A DNA stretch of 64,000 bases, from assembly GCF_007830175.1 (NCBI RefSeq), contig NZ_VLKH01000008.1, positions 95,600 to 159,599 of the forward strand, in the 5' to 3' direction. The notes under the pieces were generated by a model, which worked only from the letters and a program-made list of their open reading frames with translations, made no database searches and was not told the DNA's origin. Shown in pieces: positions 8,792 through 19,157 of the stretch. Source of the DNA: Sedimentibacter saalensis. Lineage in GTDB: Bacteria; Bacillota; Clostridia; Tissierellales; Sedimentibacteraceae. Made by a program: the position numbers and the translations under genes. Each line of letters starts with the position of its first letter. Position 1 is the stretch's first letter.

Positions 8792-10828
8792 TTATATTTC
8801 GAATTTGTTCACAAGATTATTTAGTATCTGTGACTGGCCTGAGAGCTCCTCACTGCTTGCTGCGCTTGTTTCTGCTGTTGCTGCGTTTTGTTGAACAACA
8901 GAGGATATTTGCTCTATTCCGCTTTTTATCTGATTTACAGAAACTGCCTGATGAGATGAAGCTTCTGCTATTTCTGCAATGAGTTCATTTGTTTCATTTG
9001 TTTTTGAAACTATTCCGGACAATGATTTTCCTGCCTCGCTTGCCAGAGCTGTTCCATTGTTTATGGCGTTAATTGAATTTTCTATCAGTGCTGTTGTCTG
9101 TTTTGCAGCTTCTGCTGATTTTCCTGCCAGGTTTCTCACTTCATCTGCAACTACGGCAAAGCCCTTGCCTGCAGAACCTGCTCTTGCTGCTTCAACTGCT
9201 GCATTCAATGCAAGTATGTTTGTCTGGAAAGCTATGTCATCAATAACTTTTATTATTTTATTAATTTCTCTTGAAGTATTGCTTATTTCATCCATAGCAG
9301 CAAGCATTTGATTCATTTGATCATTTCCTCTTTCAACTTCGCTGGCTGCTTCCTTAGCCTTGTTTCCTGCGCTTTCTGCATGTTCTGCATTGTTAGCGAT
9401 TGTCTGATAAATCTCGTTTATTTCTGCTGAAAGCTCTTGGATGGCACTTGCCTGCTCAGTTGTTCCCTGAGCCAAAATCTGTGCACTGCTTGATACATGT
9501 TCTGCATTCATGTTTATTGACTCTGATGATTCCTTGATCTTTCCTATGGTGTCCTTCAATGTGTTTGACATGGAAAGAAGTGCAGATTTTAACTTGGCAA
9601 ATTCCCCTTCATAGTCATTTTGGAATTCCACATTTAATTTTCCTTCAGCCATTTCATTAAGCACATTTACACTTTCATCTATGTAAGTTATATATGATTT
9701 TAGACGTCCAGTTAAACTTCCTATTGAGTGGGCTAGTTCTCCTATTTCATCGCTGCTTTTTATGTCTATATCCACATCAAGTTCACCTTCTGCAAGCTTG
9801 TTTGTTATGCCTGTAATCTTTTTAATTGGTTTTGTAACAATTCCTACAATTATGAACATTGCTGCTGACAACAGAACAATTGTCATAATATATATTATAG
9901 TTATTAATTTCGTAAGTTCTCTTGTGTTTGACATGAATTCATCTCTTGGAATTGCTGAAACAACCTTCCACCCTGTATCTCCTACAAGGACTGTATTTCC
10001 CATGTATTCATTATCATTGTAAGAATACTTCATGACTTCATCATTTATATCTTCCGCTGATTTAAGAATGTTTTCGCTTACACCAATGTCCTTGAACAAT
10101 TTTAAAATATTGTCGTCATCCTTATGGGATGTTATAACATCACCTTCTGTCAAAAGAGTAAAATATCCATTTTCTCCAAGTTTGTACTCTCCTACGACCT
10201 GGGACAACTTGTCTATGGTTATGTCAATACCGGTCAAACCCACTATTTTACCTTCTGCATGGACAGGGGCAGTAATTGTTATGACCATGCTTCCTGTTGC
10301 AGCATCTACATAAGGTTCTGTGATGCATGTAATATCATCTGTTATGGTTTTATAGTACTCTCTTGTTTTCAAGTCAAATGAAGCATCTGATACTCCGCTT
10401 AAATCATCCACATAATATGATGGGTCAGCTTCAGCTATATATGCTGAAAGCATTACGTCGCTGTTTGATTTTTGCGTTTCTATTAATGTATTTCTGAGCA
10501 CTTCATATCCATTTACACTTGGTATGTAGTCACCCGGTTCTGCATCCAGCAAAAAATTCTGTATGTTTTTATCTTGTGCCATTTGCTTTGCAATTGTAAT
10601 ATAGCGTTCAAAAAACAACTCTGCATCCTTACTTACACTCTGGGATGTTTCACTCAATATTTTCTTTTCATTTTCTGTGAGCCGGCTGTTTAAGGTTGTG
10701 CTCAGCACAATTCCTGTTAACGTTAACAACAGTGTGCTGCCAATGAACAAAACGATTACAAGCTTTGTTTTTATACTCTTTGCAGCGGTTCTTTTAGTTG
10801 CATTATTTTTGCCTTTAATCCCTTTCAT
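8792..10828 (-). CDS. Methyl-accepting chemotaxis protein, dCache type
   Basis: A 678-residue transmembrane chemoreceptor. Membrane segments are at about residues 22-44 and 305-330, enclosing a periplasm-side dCache_1-type sensor domain that probably binds a small-molecule ligand. A HAMP domain follows (about 330-382), then a second HAMP-like segment ([15 protein letters not shown] region). The signalling domain occupies the last 220 residues, with the conserved tip [18 protein letters not shown]. Start supported by AAGGAGG just upstream of the ATG. Expressed from the sigma-28 promoter at 10860-10886. It is a close paralogue of the receptor at 13926-15950. The ligand cannot be told from sequence. 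Confidence 0.93.
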   Translation of the reverse strand: MKGIKGKNNATKRTAAKSIKTKLVIVLFIGSTLLLTLTGIVLSTTLNSRLTENEKKILSETSQSVSKDAELFFERYITIAKQMAQDKNIQNFLLDAEPGDYIPSVNGYEVLRNTLIETQKSNSDVMLSAYIAEADPSYYVDDLSGVSDASFDLKTREYYKTITDDITCITEPYVDAATGSMVITITAPVHAEGKIVGLTGIDITIDKLSQVVGEYKLGENGYFTLLTEGDVITSHKDDDNILKLFKDIGVSENILKSAEDINDEVMKYSYNDNEYMGNTVLVGDTGWKVVSAIPRDEFMSNTRELTKLITIIYIMTIVLLSAAMFIIVGIVTKPIKKITGITNKLAEGELDVDIDIKSSDEIGELAHSIGSLTGRLKSYITYIDESVNVLNEMAEGKLNVEFQNDYEGEFAKLKSALLSMSNTLKDTIGKIKESSESINMNAEHVSSSAQILAQGTTEQASAIQELSAEINEIYQTIANNAEHAESAGNKAKEAASEVERGNDQMNQMLAAMDEISNTSREINKIIKVIDDIAFQTNILALNAAVEAARAGSAGKGFAVVADEVRNLAGKSAEAAKQTTALIENSINAINNGTALASEAGKSLSGIVSKTNETNELIAEIAEASSHQAVSVNQIKSGIEQISSVVQQNAATAETSAASSEELSGQSQILNNLVNKFEI

Positions 10829-10859
10829 TTTCTCCTCCTTAAAAATGCATACAAATATA

Positions 10860-10886
10860 TTATCGGATTTTTACTGCGAAAATTTA
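10860..10886 (-). promoter_or_regulatory. Sigma-28 promoter for the 8792 chemoreceptor
   Basis: Minus strand: TAAA (10886-10883), 15 bases, TCCGATAA (10867-10860). One mismatch to the GCCGATAA -10 consensus. It lies about 30 bases upstream of the ATG at 10828. Confidence 0.75.
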
Positions 10887-11012
10887 CCATTTTTTTATAA
10901 ATATAAAATTATAACGATTAGAAACTAAAAGAGAGGCAATGTCTACATTTTACGTATAAAGAAATATTATTGTTTCTAAGTTTAATACGAAGCTTGCGTA
11001 CATCAGTATGCA

Positions 11013-11049
11013 CAAAAAACGGATCATAAGTACTTAACTAATGACCCGT
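11013..11049 (-). terminator. Intrinsic terminator after the bacteriohemerythrin gene
   Basis: Minus strand: ACGGGTCATTAG pairs with CTTATGATCCGT over a 7-base loop, followed by TTTTTTG. It begins 6 bases after the hemerythrin stop codon. Confidence 0.75.
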
Positions 11050-11054
11050 CTATA

Positions 11055-11459
11055 TTATTTTAGATTCTTGGCAAATTCGCCTATTTTTTTGTCTGCCTGT
11101 GAAATGTGTTTAGTGAGCCAGTCCAAAATAAACTGGTTTGAATTCAAAATAACAGTTAAATTTACACCGTCTTTTTCATATTCACTTCTTAATTCCTTAA
11201 GCTTTTTGATGAATCCTTCGTGCATTTGCTTTTGAGCGCTTAATTCAGGATAATTGATACTTTGCATGTAGCGTTCCTCATCCTTGAAATGGGTCCTGGT
11301 ATATTCATCAAGAAAGTCAAACATTTTAACTATGTATTCCTTAGATTTTCCGCTTTTGCCTGCTTCAAAAAGCTGATCAGCTTTTTCAAACCACTTTTTA
11401 TGCTGCTGATCTATCAAATCAACCCCAACCTCTAAATTTTTAGTCCACAATAAAGCCAT
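11055..11459 (-). CDS. Bacteriohemerythrin
   Basis: A 134-residue stand-alone hemerythrin-like protein with a non-haem di-iron site that binds oxygen. Motifs in order: IDQQHKKWFEK, THFKDEERYM, QKQMHEGFIKKL and LTKHISQADKKIG, giving His, His, Glu, His, His and Asp ligands. At the position of the first histidine of the usual HxxxH pair there is Gln (QKQMH), a variation worth noting. It sits downstream of a chemoreceptor gene (11570-13798) with no clear terminator between, so the two may be co-transcribed. Likely role: oxygen delivery, sensing or scavenging in an anaerobe that swims away from oxygen. Confidence 0.9.
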   Translation of the reverse strand: MALLWTKNLEVGVDLIDQQHKKWFEKADQLFEAGKSGKSKEYIVKMFDFLDEYTRTHFKDEERYMQSINYPELSAQKQMHEGFIKKLKELRSEYEKDGVNLTVILNSNQFILDWLTKHISQADKKIGEFAKNLK

Positions 11460-11569
11460 ATGAGCCTCCTAATATTTTATTATGCATGAAAATTTACAAT
11501 TGTGTCTTTAAGAACTCATTTCCATACTTATGGTTTATACCCTTATTTTTCAACTATTAATCATATAAT

Positions 11570-13798
11570 TTAGATAGCCTCATGTACTTCGCCGGATTCT
11601 TCAACTAATTTTATTTTTTCCACAAGTTCTTTCATAATCTGCGCCTGGCTTGACAATTCTTCACTTGCAGCTGCACTTTCTTCCGCTGTTGCAGAATTTG
11701 TTTGTACTATAAATGAAATTTGTTCAACTCCATATAAAACCTGAGTTGCTGCTTCTGACTGTTGTTTAGAAGCTTCGGTAATTTCTTTTATCATATCTTC
11801 AACAACTTGAGTTTTTTCAACAGCGATATTAAGTGCTTCATTTGTCTTTGCTGCTACTTTAGTTCCTTTTTCAACTGCTTTTAAAGCATTTTCTATTAGC
11901 TGTTCAGTATTTTTTGCTGCTTCTGCGCTCTTGAGTGCAAGATTCTTAACTTCGGTTGCAACAACTGCAAATCCGTTTCCTGCAGAGCCTGCCCTTGCTG
12001 CTTCAACAGATGCATTGAGAGCAAGAATATTTGTTTGAAATGCAATGTTGTCAATAACCTTTATTATTTTCCCGATTTCCTTGGAAGTCTCGTTTATTTC
12101 AGACATTGCATCATTCATTTCCTTCACATAATTGCTGCTGTTTTCAACTTGTGCTGCTGATTCAAGGGATGCTTCCTTTGCTTTGCCTGCATTTCTGGCA
12201 TTGTCATTTATTTGTTCTGTTATTTCACTGATTGTTGCAGAAAGTTCCTGAACAGAGCTTGCCTGTTCAGTTGCTCCCTGGGACAGTGCCTGTGCTCCGC
12301 CTGCCAGCTGCTCTGAACCGCATGCAACCTGTTCTGCACTTTCATTTACCTGTCTTACCATGCGATTTAAATAGCTGCTAATCTGCTTCAATGAAATAAC
12401 TATTGAATTGAAATCACCGTTGTATTCATTATCAATTTTGTTTGAAAAATCTCCATCTGCAATTGCACCTAAGTGAAATGAAATGTCATTTATTATTATA
12501 TTTAGTCCTTTCACTGTAGAACCTAACGATTTTATTAGTGTTCCAATTTCATCATCACGTGTTGTTTTTTCAATTTCTGTGTGTAAATCTCCTTCAGCAA
12601 GATTCTTAAGCCTTTCAGCGCATAAAATAATTGGATTTGCAATGTTGTCAGATACCTTCTTTCCGATTAAATATGCTGCTATAAGAGACAATATTGAAAT
12701 TATCAAAGTGATGAGTAAACTTAAATTTGTGGAGCCTGTATATTCCGATTGAGGAGCGCTTATAAATAACCCCCATCCATCGCTTCCGTTAATATATGAA
12801 TAAGCAATCAGGTTTTTTTGTCCATCTAATTCATAGTCACCAAGGTCAAGCTTCATGCTCAGCATCTTTTGCTCGACTTCAGCCAATTGCTTGTTGATTC
12901 CATTTTCTTCGTAGGATTTTATTATGTTTTCAGATTCAACGACCTTTTCATAAACAGGATGTGCAATTGTATATCCATCCTTGTCCAGTATGTAGGCAAA
13001 TCCACCTTCGCCGATTTTAACAGAGGAAACCATGTCTGACAGGACTTTACCGTCCAGCACTATGACTGCAGCACCAATTATTTTCGACCCATATACTCCG
13101 TCTTCCCACAGAGGAGCTGATACAGTAAATGTAACCTTGTCAAATTTATCATTCATCTTTGGTTCAGTAATTACTGTACTTCCTGCCATAGCAGAAAAGA
13201 AATAATCAGTATCTCCTATCATGTATATTTGTTTTGTGATTGGAGATTCTCCTTTTCCCTTTGTATTGGTTGTATACGCATCAAGCAGCCCATATGCCTT
13301 CGTCATTTGTGTGACTATTTTTGCTTTTTGCTGATTGTTTACAGTCATATCAGAAAGCTGCTGATTAAGCCCTATGTTGTTGGCAATTGCCCTGTATATT
13401 TCAAGTTCATTTTCAATTGACTCTGATGATACCTGGGCAACGTTATCCATTGTACGTTCAAGAGTATCAAATGTGATTTTGTAGCTTTGATAAGCAGAAA
13501 TTCCCCCTAATATGATTACTACTGCAAGTATTAGTGAAATAAAGCTTAAGAATATTTTTGACTTTATGCTGGTTTTGTTTGTGATTGTAAATGCCAATTC
13601 TCCGACTTTTTTTCTTATGAATTCAATGATTTTTTTTAACACTTTGTTGGTGCTGATACTTTTGTAAATATTGCTGAAGATTTTCTTAATGTTATTGATA
13701 AGATTTTTAATATTAATATTTTTGCCTAGTGAGTCTTTTACTTTTAGTTTTTCCTTAATGTTAAAGTTAAATTTTATTTTTTTCACAAGATCCCCCAT
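11570..13798 (-). CDS. Methyl-accepting chemotaxis protein with basic N-terminal extension
   Basis: A 742-residue chemoreceptor. Unlike the two neighbours it starts with about 80 Lys/Ile/Asn-rich residues before the first membrane segment (about 81-103). An extracellular dCache-like sensor domain (about 105-345), a second membrane segment (about 352-375), HAMP, a second HAMP-like repeat and a signalling domain with [18 protein letters not shown] follow. The C-terminus ends [10 protein letters not shown] and lacks a NWETF-type tether. It is preceded by a sigma-28 promoter (13831-13856). The N-terminal extension might be a start-site artefact, but the frame is open and the ATG at 13798 fits the promoter; an internal start near residue 70 is the alternative. 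Confidence 0.9.
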   Translation of the reverse strand: MGDLVKKIKFNFNIKEKLKVKDSLGKNINIKNLINNIKKIFSNIYKSISTNKVLKKIIEFIRKKVGELAFTITNKTSIKSKIFLSFISLILAVVIILGGISAYQSYKITFDTLERTMDNVAQVSSESIENELEIYRAIANNIGLNQQLSDMTVNNQQKAKIVTQMTKAYGLLDAYTTNTKGKGESPITKQIYMIGDTDYFFSAMAGSTVITEPKMNDKFDKVTFTVSAPLWEDGVYGSKIIGAAVIVLDGKVLSDMVSSVKIGEGGFAYILDKDGYTIAHPVYEKVVESENIIKSYEENGINKQLAEVEQKMLSMKLDLGDYELDGQKNLIAYSYINGSDGWGLFISAPQSEYTGSTNLSLLITLIISILSLIAAYLIGKKVSDNIANPIILCAERLKNLAEGDLHTEIEKTTRDDEIGTLIKSLGSTVKGLNIIINDISFHLGAIADGDFSNKIDNEYNGDFNSIVISLKQISSYLNRMVRQVNESAEQVACGSEQLAGGAQALSQGATEQASSVQELSATISEITEQINDNARNAGKAKEASLESAAQVENSSNYVKEMNDAMSEINETSKEIGKIIKVIDNIAFQTNILALNASVEAARAGSAGNGFAVVATEVKNLALKSAEAAKNTEQLIENALKAVEKGTKVAAKTNEALNIAVEKTQVVEDMIKEITEASKQQSEAATQVLYGVEQISFIVQTNSATAEESAAASEELSSQAQIMKELVEKIKLVEESGEVHEAI

Positions 13799-13830
13799 AT
13801 TTATTTATAATCATATACAGTCCATTTAAT

Positions 13831-13856
13831 ATATCGGCATTTTTTTCATAAATTTA
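13831..13856 (-). promoter_or_regulatory. Sigma-28 promoter for the 11570 chemoreceptor
   Basis: Minus strand: TAAATTTA (-35, beginning at 13856), 14 bases between TAAA and GCCGATAT (13838-13831). Close match to consensus, about 32 bases ahead of the ATG at 13798. Confidence 0.78.
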
Positions 13857-13876
13857 ACATTTATAGAAATTAATAT

Positions 13877-13918
13877 TGGGACGGACCTTTGAGTAAAAAA
13901 ACTAAAAGGTCCGCCCCT
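13877..13918. repeat. Imperfect hairpin repeat (GGACGGACC type)
   Basis: GGGACGGACCTTT and AAAGGTCCGCCCC form near-perfect inverted arms around a 13-base loop. It lies just downstream of the 13926-15950 chemoreceptor stop and could work as its terminator, though the U-tract is poor. A related sequence sits on the other side of that gene (16021-16078), which suggests a small dispersed repeat. Confidence 0.6.
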
Positions 13919-13925
13919 GACTTTT

Positions 13926-15950
13926 TTACAGATTGAATTTGCTTACCAGTTCGTTTAATATGTGTGACTGGCCAGACAGTTCCTCGCTGTTTGCAGCGCT
14001 GGCTTCTGCCGATGCTGCATTTTCCTGAACAACTGATGAAATTTGTTCTATTCCGCTCTTTATTTGATTTACGGAAACAGTCTGATGCGAAGATGCACTT
14101 GCAATTTCAGCAATCAGCTCATTAGTCTCATTTGTTTTATTTACTATTCCGGACAATGATTTTCCTGCCTCATCAGCAAGAGCTGTGCCCTTGTTGATTG
14201 CATTTATGGAATTTTCAATCAAAGCTGTTGTCTGCTTTGCAGCTTCAGCAGATTTTCCCGCAAGGTTTCTCACTTCATCTGCAACAACTGCAAAACCCTT
14301 GCCTGCAGAACCTGCCCTTGCTGCTTCAACAGCAGCATTCAAAGCAAGTATGTTTGTCTGGAATGCTATGTCATCAATTACTTTAATTATTTTATTTATT
14401 TCTCTTGAAGTCTTGCTGATTTCATCCATTGCAGAAAGCATTTCACTCATCTGCACGTTTCCTTTCTCTACTTCACTGGCTGTTTCCTTGGCCTTGTTTC
14501 CTGCACTTACAGCATGCTCAGCATTGTTGACTATGGTATGATATATTTCATTAATTTCTGCCGACAGTTCTTCTATAGCGCTTGCCTGCTCTGTTGTTCC
14601 TTGAGCCAGTACCTGTGCTCCGCTTGACACCTGTTCAGCATTCATATTTATTGATTCAGAGGATTCCTTGATTTTGCCTATAGTTTCCTTGAGAGTATCT
14701 GAAAGTGAAAGCAAAGAAACTTTTAATTTTGCAAACTCACCGTCATAATCATTTTTAAGTTCAACGTTTAAGTTTCCTCTAGCCATTTCATTTAGCACAT
14801 ATTCACTTTCAGCAATGTATGCTATATAAGATTTGAGTCGTGCTGTGAGACTACCTATTGACTGGGCCAATTCGCCTATTTCATCGTTACTTTTTATGTT
14901 TATTTCTGCATCAAGTTCACCCGCAGCAAGTTTATCAGTGATATCAGTTATTTTTTTGATTGGTTTTGTCATCTTTTTAATCATTACCGTCATCACAGCC
15001 AGGAGCGCAACAATCATGACTGCAAATATAATTACAATTGACATAATAATCTTTTGTGTATGAGATGTGAATTCATCCTTTGGCAGCATTGATAGTATCT
15101 GCCATCCTGTATTTCCAATTTCAACGCTGTTTCCAATATATGTTTCACCGTTGTATGTAAATTCTGTGACTTCTCCGGTGCGGCTGTTTACAGACTGGAT
15201 CATATTTTCACTTATGTCTATGTCCTTTATGGATTTAAGAAGGCTGTCTTCATCCTTGTGTCCTGCAATGATGTTATTTTCAGTAAGCAATGTAAAATTC
15301 CCTGTTTCCCCCAGCTTATAGTTTCCTACCATAGCTGTCAGCTTGTCAATGGCAATATCCACAGCTGTCAATCCTATGACCTCATTGTTCACAGTTACAG
15401 GAGCAGAAATAGTTATTACAATTCCTCCTGTTATTGCATCAAGATAAGGATCTGTTATATTTACTTTTTTTTCTGTAACTGCCTTGTAATAGTCCTTGGA
15501 AGAAACATCGTATTCTTCCTTTGAATAGACTGTTGGCGAAACAAGATAAAAATCACCTTCAGCAACATATGCTGACAAGATTACATCCGGATTTGCCTTT
15601 TGTGTTTCATCTACTGTCTGTCCTGCAATCATAAATCCTTCTGTTTCTAAAAGGGTATCTCGTCCTTCTGCATTTAACATAAAGTTCTGTAAATTCTTAT
15701 CCTGTGCCATTTGCTCTACTATTGCAATATAACGTTCAAAAAATGCATTTGCTTCATTGCTGACGCTTTTTGTGGTTTCATTCAGGATATCCTTTTCACT
15801 GTTAGTAAAATAATCGTTGACTGTCATTCCAATTACGACACCTGTTGCAAGGAGAGCTAAAAAACATAACACAAACAATGTTAATGTTATTTTGCTTGCT
15901 ATTGAAGTTTTTCCTAAAGTAACTTTTACCTTATTGCTATTTCTTTTCAT
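13926..15950 (-). CDS. Methyl-accepting chemotaxis protein, dCache type
   Basis: A 674-residue chemoreceptor with the same architecture as the 8792-10828 product: membrane segment at about 20-42, dCache_1-like sensor, second membrane segment near 300-325, HAMP, HAMP-like repeat, signalling domain with [18 protein letters not shown]. The signalling halves of the two are nearly identical over long stretches, while the sensor halves differ, as expected of duplicated receptors with different ligands. AGGAGG precedes the ATG at 15950. I see no sigma-28 element upstream, unlike the other two receptors. It is flanked on both sides by GGACGG-type repeats. Confidence 0.93.
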   Translation of the reverse strand: MKRNSNKVKVTLGKTSIASKITLTLFVLCFLALLATGVVIGMTVNDYFTNSEKDILNETTKSVSNEANAFFERYIAIVEQMAQDKNLQNFMLNAEGRDTLLETEGFMIAGQTVDETQKANPDVILSAYVAEGDFYLVSPTVYSKEEYDVSSKDYYKAVTEKKVNITDPYLDAITGGIVITISAPVTVNNEVIGLTAVDIAIDKLTAMVGNYKLGETGNFTLLTENNIIAGHKDEDSLLKSIKDIDISENMIQSVNSRTGEVTEFTYNGETYIGNSVEIGNTGWQILSMLPKDEFTSHTQKIIMSIVIIFAVMIVALLAVMTVMIKKMTKPIKKITDITDKLAAGELDAEINIKSNDEIGELAQSIGSLTARLKSYIAYIAESEYVLNEMARGNLNVELKNDYDGEFAKLKVSLLSLSDTLKETIGKIKESSESINMNAEQVSSGAQVLAQGTTEQASAIEELSAEINEIYHTIVNNAEHAVSAGNKAKETASEVEKGNVQMSEMLSAMDEISKTSREINKIIKVIDDIAFQTNILALNAAVEAARAGSAGKGFAVVADEVRNLAGKSAEAAKQTTALIENSINAINKGTALADEAGKSLSGIVNKTNETNELIAEIASASSHQTVSVNQIKSGIEQISSVVQENAASAEASAANSEELSGQSHILNELVSKFNL

Positions 15951-16020
15951 AAATCCTCCTAGCCGTTCCTAATTTTTTACTGCAATCATAATTTTTTTAG
16001 TAATATTACTTAAAATATTA

Positions 16021-16078
16021 CTGAGGACAGACCCTAATTAGTGTCCGTCCCCGCAATGATTCGTCCCCGTATTACCCC
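16021..16078. repeat. GGACGG-type repeat fragment between chemoreceptor and fliT
   Basis: On the minus strand GGACGGACAC and GGGTCTGTCC form imperfect arms around TAATTA, beside two further GGGGACG units. The sequence resembles the element at 13877-13918. It occupies most of the 137-base gap 15951-16087. Confidence 0.5.
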
Positions 16079-16087
16079 ACAATGACA

Positions 16088-16441
16088 TTATGCTTTGATA
16101 TTTAGCTGTCCCAATGATGATGCAGGCTCATTGAGTTTCGCTTTAACAAGCTTTATTTCATCACTCAGATTTTTTCTGATTTGCTTGTCCATTTCAATTA
16201 TTTCTTGAACAGATTGATTAATGAGTTTCTTAATGTTTTTTATTTCGTCTGTATCATTTATGCTGTTCATTTTTATAATTTTTTCATCTATTTCTCTTAC
16301 TGCAACAATGTATTCATTTCTTTTTTCAACCATTGAATTTACATTATCATAGTCAGTTTTTAGTGAAAGTTCTGCTATTTCCCTTGTGAAGCTATTTAGT
16401 CTTTCAACAGCTTCAAGCTTTGATTTAAATAAATTTTCCAT
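16088..16441 (-). CDS. fliT: Small helical flagellar chaperone, FliT-like
   Basis: A 117-residue, wholly helical, charged protein directly after fliD-fliS in the same operon. Length, heptad pattern (ELSLKTDYDNVNSMVEKRNEYI) and position match FliT, the chaperone that holds the filament-cap protein FliD and delivers it to the export gate. Sequence similarity of FliT proteins is low, so the call rests mainly on size and context; a FlgN-like chaperone is the alternative. Confidence 0.6.
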   Translation of the reverse strand: MENLFKSKLEAVERLNSFTREIAELSLKTDYDNVNSMVEKRNEYIVAVREIDEKIIKMNSINDTDEIKNIKKLINQSVQEIIEMDKQIRKNLSDEIKLVKAKLNEPASSLGQLNIKA

Positions 16442-16449
16442 GAGTCACC

Positions 16450-16827
16450 TTAATTTTTCGCTGATTTTGAAATTTTATCAGCTTCTTCCCATGTATTTCT
16501 CAAATCCTTCACCAAAGGTAGTATGTTATCTATGTTCTTAATTGACTTCATGGATGAAGCCAGTATAAGTTCCTTGTTAAAAAACATGTACATTTCTCTT
16601 AAATCCTTGGAGATTGCATAATTGTCATCAAGCGTAACAATGAGATGATTAAAAATTTTCCTGCACTTTTCAAGGTTGATGCTGGCATTTTCAAAATCGT
16701 TGTTTTCCATCAATATTTTGCTCATATTCATTTTTTTAATTGCTTCATCGTAAAGGAGCACCAGCAGTTCTCCTCTGGTCATTGTATTAACTGAAGTCTT
16801 TTTATATTGCTCAAAAGCGCTTATCAT
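16450..16827 (-). CDS. fliS: Flagellin export chaperone FliS
   Basis: A 125-residue FliS protein. Typical features are the N-terminal YKKTSVNTMTRGELLVLLYDEAI and the four-helix layout with a conserved NLEKCRKIFNHLIVTLD segment. FliS binds the C-terminal helices of flagellin and prevents polymerisation in the cytoplasm. It lies 12 bases downstream of fliD and 8 bases ahead of the fliT-like gene. In FliW/CsrA systems FliS also helps couple flagellin levels to translation. Confidence 0.92.
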   Translation of the reverse strand: MISAFEQYKKTSVNTMTRGELLVLLYDEAIKKMNMSKILMENNDFENASINLEKCRKIFNHLIVTLDDNYAISKDLREMYMFFNKELILASSMKSIKNIDNILPLVKDLRNTWEEADKISKSAKN

Positions 16828-16839
16828 TTAATCTCCTTT

Positions 16840-19113
16840 CTAACCCATCATGTCAGTGAAATAGGAACTTTGAGAGTTAAGCTTATTCAAAGTTGTCTCC
16901 AATGATGTAAACTTACTCCAGTACCTTTTTCTTTCAACTTCCATCTTGTCCTTTAATTCTGCCATTTTGTCATCATAGTCTTCTATTCTTTTAGAAATAT
17001 TGTTCTTGTCTGAAGTACGCCCGCTGTCAAGCCCTGCTTCATCAATGAGAATACCGGATGAACCGTATGCTCCCACATTTGCCACAAGCAATTCTCTCAT
17101 CTGTACAGCTATGCCTGAAATTCCGCCTTCAACAGACGTAGATGCCGAAAACAGGTTTGCAATTTCATCAGGACTCTCAAGCAATTTCGCCTTTAATTTC
17201 TCCTCATCTATTACCAGTTTTCCACTGGTGTCCATCGATGCAGAAGAAATACCTATATCGGAAAGTGCCAGGCTGCTCACTGAAGTCTTACCGGTCATGG
17301 CTTGTCGCATCTTCCTAAGCACACTGTTCATGTTGCTGTCACCATAAAGCACTCCCTTTCGGGCTTGTTCGGTCCAGTCCTTTATTTCGTCTTCTTCCAT
17401 TTCATCCTGCTGGTCTGGTGTAAGAGGCTGATAGTCTCTGTTAGGTTTTTCTTTTGTTTTTGTATTCAATAACTCTATTATTTCATTGTAATCATTTATA
17501 AATCCCTTAATTCTCTCAACTACTTCATCAGCATTGTTTGTAACATTGAAGCTTACGTCAGTCAGCCCTACTGATTTTTTATTCAGTTCTATGTTGATTC
17601 CATCAATTGAAAAATTGGCAGTGCTTCTAACTACAGAAGTTTTTACACCGTTTAATGTATAGTCCATTACAGTGTCTTTACCATTGACTACATTTTGATA
17701 CGTTGCATTTCCGAACAAAGCTTCTGACAGATTTCCGCCACTTACTTCTTCAATTTTTACAGCCATGTTCGACCCGGTTTCATCAGCTTTGATTGAAAAA
17801 GTGTCTGTGGTTGACAAATATGAAATTGTTACTTTTGCATCAGCATCGTTGTTGATTTTTTTGATTATATCGTTTAATGATGTGCTTTTTTCAAACTCAA
17901 AAAGCTTGTCGTTTATTTTTATTGCATATCCGCTGTTGCCATTTGAAAGTGTTGTTTCATTAAGCCCAAGCTTTAAACCAGCTTCACCTATTGCAGAAGT
18001 TTTATTCAATCTGTTGCAGTCACCTGATTGAATTCCTGTAAAACTGCTTAATTCTGCACTAATACCGCTTACGCTGAACAGATTTGTGTTTGAACTGCTG
18101 TCCACTGTTTTAAATGTCAGTTTTTTTGTGTCCAAACTGTCATAGCTAACTTCAACTTTTCCGGCTCCATAACTTTTATCCAGTTCAGTCTGCAAATAAC
18201 TCTTAAGATCCGAGCCGTCTGTTAACCCTTCTTTTAAATATATAGTCTTTGAAACTCCGTTATAATCAAATTTAAAGTATGCACTTGTATTTGAAAATAC
18301 ATCGGACTGTGTCCTGGTTAATTTTTCATTGTCTACTGTCTCTGTCTCTAAGGACGAAGCAGGCTCACCAACCTTCATTTTAAGAAACTCTAGAACATCA
18401 TTACTTGCAGCTGTAAGCTTTGTTGTTGTTCCTTCGGGTGAGTTAATAACCAACCTGTTATCCCCAGATACACTGTATCGCAATACATTATCGCTTGCGT
18501 CAGTAGAAGTGCCCCCATTCAAGTCAGCTATTTTTTCAATTTGGCTGTTGAGCTGGTCAGCTACATCCTGTAAATTCACCTTCTCGTTTCCCAATCCGAA
18601 CTTGCTGTCAATGGTGAGCTTGTATGACTTGCCTCCATATTCAATGTTCATGGAATCTCCTGCCAGAGATGACAGGTAGGTGCTCAGACCATCTGAACTA
18701 AAGGACTGAGCGGATGCTTTATATGTGGAAGTCATGGAAGCATAATCTGCTACACTTGATATGCTGTCTATGGAGAAATTTTGAATATTTGCCTGATCTC
18801 CGGACACATTTACATAATCAGATGTAGATTTAAATGAGTATGCCTTGAAAAAGTTTGAACTCATAATATTTGTTTTTGACCCAGATGAATAAGAAAGATA
18901 CTTGTTGTTGAATGAAACAAGCTTGGAGCTTATTTCCCTGTATGCCTGCTGTTTGTACAACAGCTTTTGTTTTGCTTGGTAAGCCTTGTTTATTTTTGAT
19001 TTTGTTCCTGACAGCATCTGATTTACCAAATCGTCTGTGTCAAGTCCAGAAACCAGTCCTCCAAATCCTTTGCTTGTTGATGAGCCATATAAGCTTGTTG
19101 ATAATGTTGACAT
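16840..19113 (-). CDS. fliD: Flagellar filament cap protein FliD
   Basis: A 757-residue filament-cap protein, larger than many FliD proteins (about 450-600 residues) because of an extended variable middle. FliD_N is at the start (GLVSGLDTDDLVNQML, about residues 18-115) and FliD_C in the last 270 residues (VERIKGFINDYNEIIELL; GISSASMDTSGKLVIDEEKL; coiled tail to YFTDMMG). The middle contains repeated Ser/Thr-rich beta segments, the part normally exposed at the tip and used in adhesion. AAAGGGGA precedes the ATG. It is the fourth gene of the cheA-cheR-cheB operon. Confidence 0.93.
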   Translation of the reverse strand: MSTLSTSLYGSSTSKGFGGLVSGLDTDDLVNQMLSGTKSKINKAYQAKQKLLYKQQAYREISSKLVSFNNKYLSYSSGSKTNIMSSNFFKAYSFKSTSDYVNVSGDQANIQNFSIDSISSVADYASMTSTYKASAQSFSSDGLSTYLSSLAGDSMNIEYGGKSYKLTIDSKFGLGNEKVNLQDVADQLNSQIEKIADLNGGTSTDASDNVLRYSVSGDNRLVINSPEGTTTKLTAASNDVLEFLKMKVGEPASSLETETVDNEKLTRTQSDVFSNTSAYFKFDYNGVSKTIYLKEGLTDGSDLKSYLQTELDKSYGAGKVEVSYDSLDTKKLTFKTVDSSSNTNLFSVSGISAELSSFTGIQSGDCNRLNKTSAIGEAGLKLGLNETTLSNGNSGYAIKINDKLFEFEKSTSLNDIIKKINNDADAKVTISYLSTTDTFSIKADETGSNMAVKIEEVSGGNLSEALFGNATYQNVVNGKDTVMDYTLNGVKTSVVRSTANFSIDGINIELNKKSVGLTDVSFNVTNNADEVVERIKGFINDYNEIIELLNTKTKEKPNRDYQPLTPDQQDEMEEDEIKDWTEQARKGVLYGDSNMNSVLRKMRQAMTGKTSVSSLALSDIGISSASMDTSGKLVIDEEKLKAKLLESPDEIANLFSASTSVEGGISGIAVQMRELLVANVGAYGSSGILIDEAGLDSGRTSDKNNISKRIEDYDDKMAELKDKMEVERKRYWSKFTSLETTLNKLNSQSSYFTDMMG

Positions 19114-19157
19114 TTTTTCCCCTTTCTGCTGCCGGTAAATTAATTGGCAACTCCATA

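Noticed and set aside
14185..14541. 118-codon frame on the plus strand inside a chemoreceptor gene
   Set aside because: It mirrors the conserved signalling domain of the minus-strand gene; a similar mirror frame occurs in the paralogue. No ribosome site.
15951..16020. Promoter for the 13926 chemoreceptor
   Set aside because: No sigma-28 element and no convincing -35/-10 pair was found; left unassigned.
17250..17262. TATCGG-type sequence resembling a sigma-28 -10 on the minus strand
   Set aside because: It lies inside the fliD coding region with no gene start nearby and no TAAA at the right spacing.
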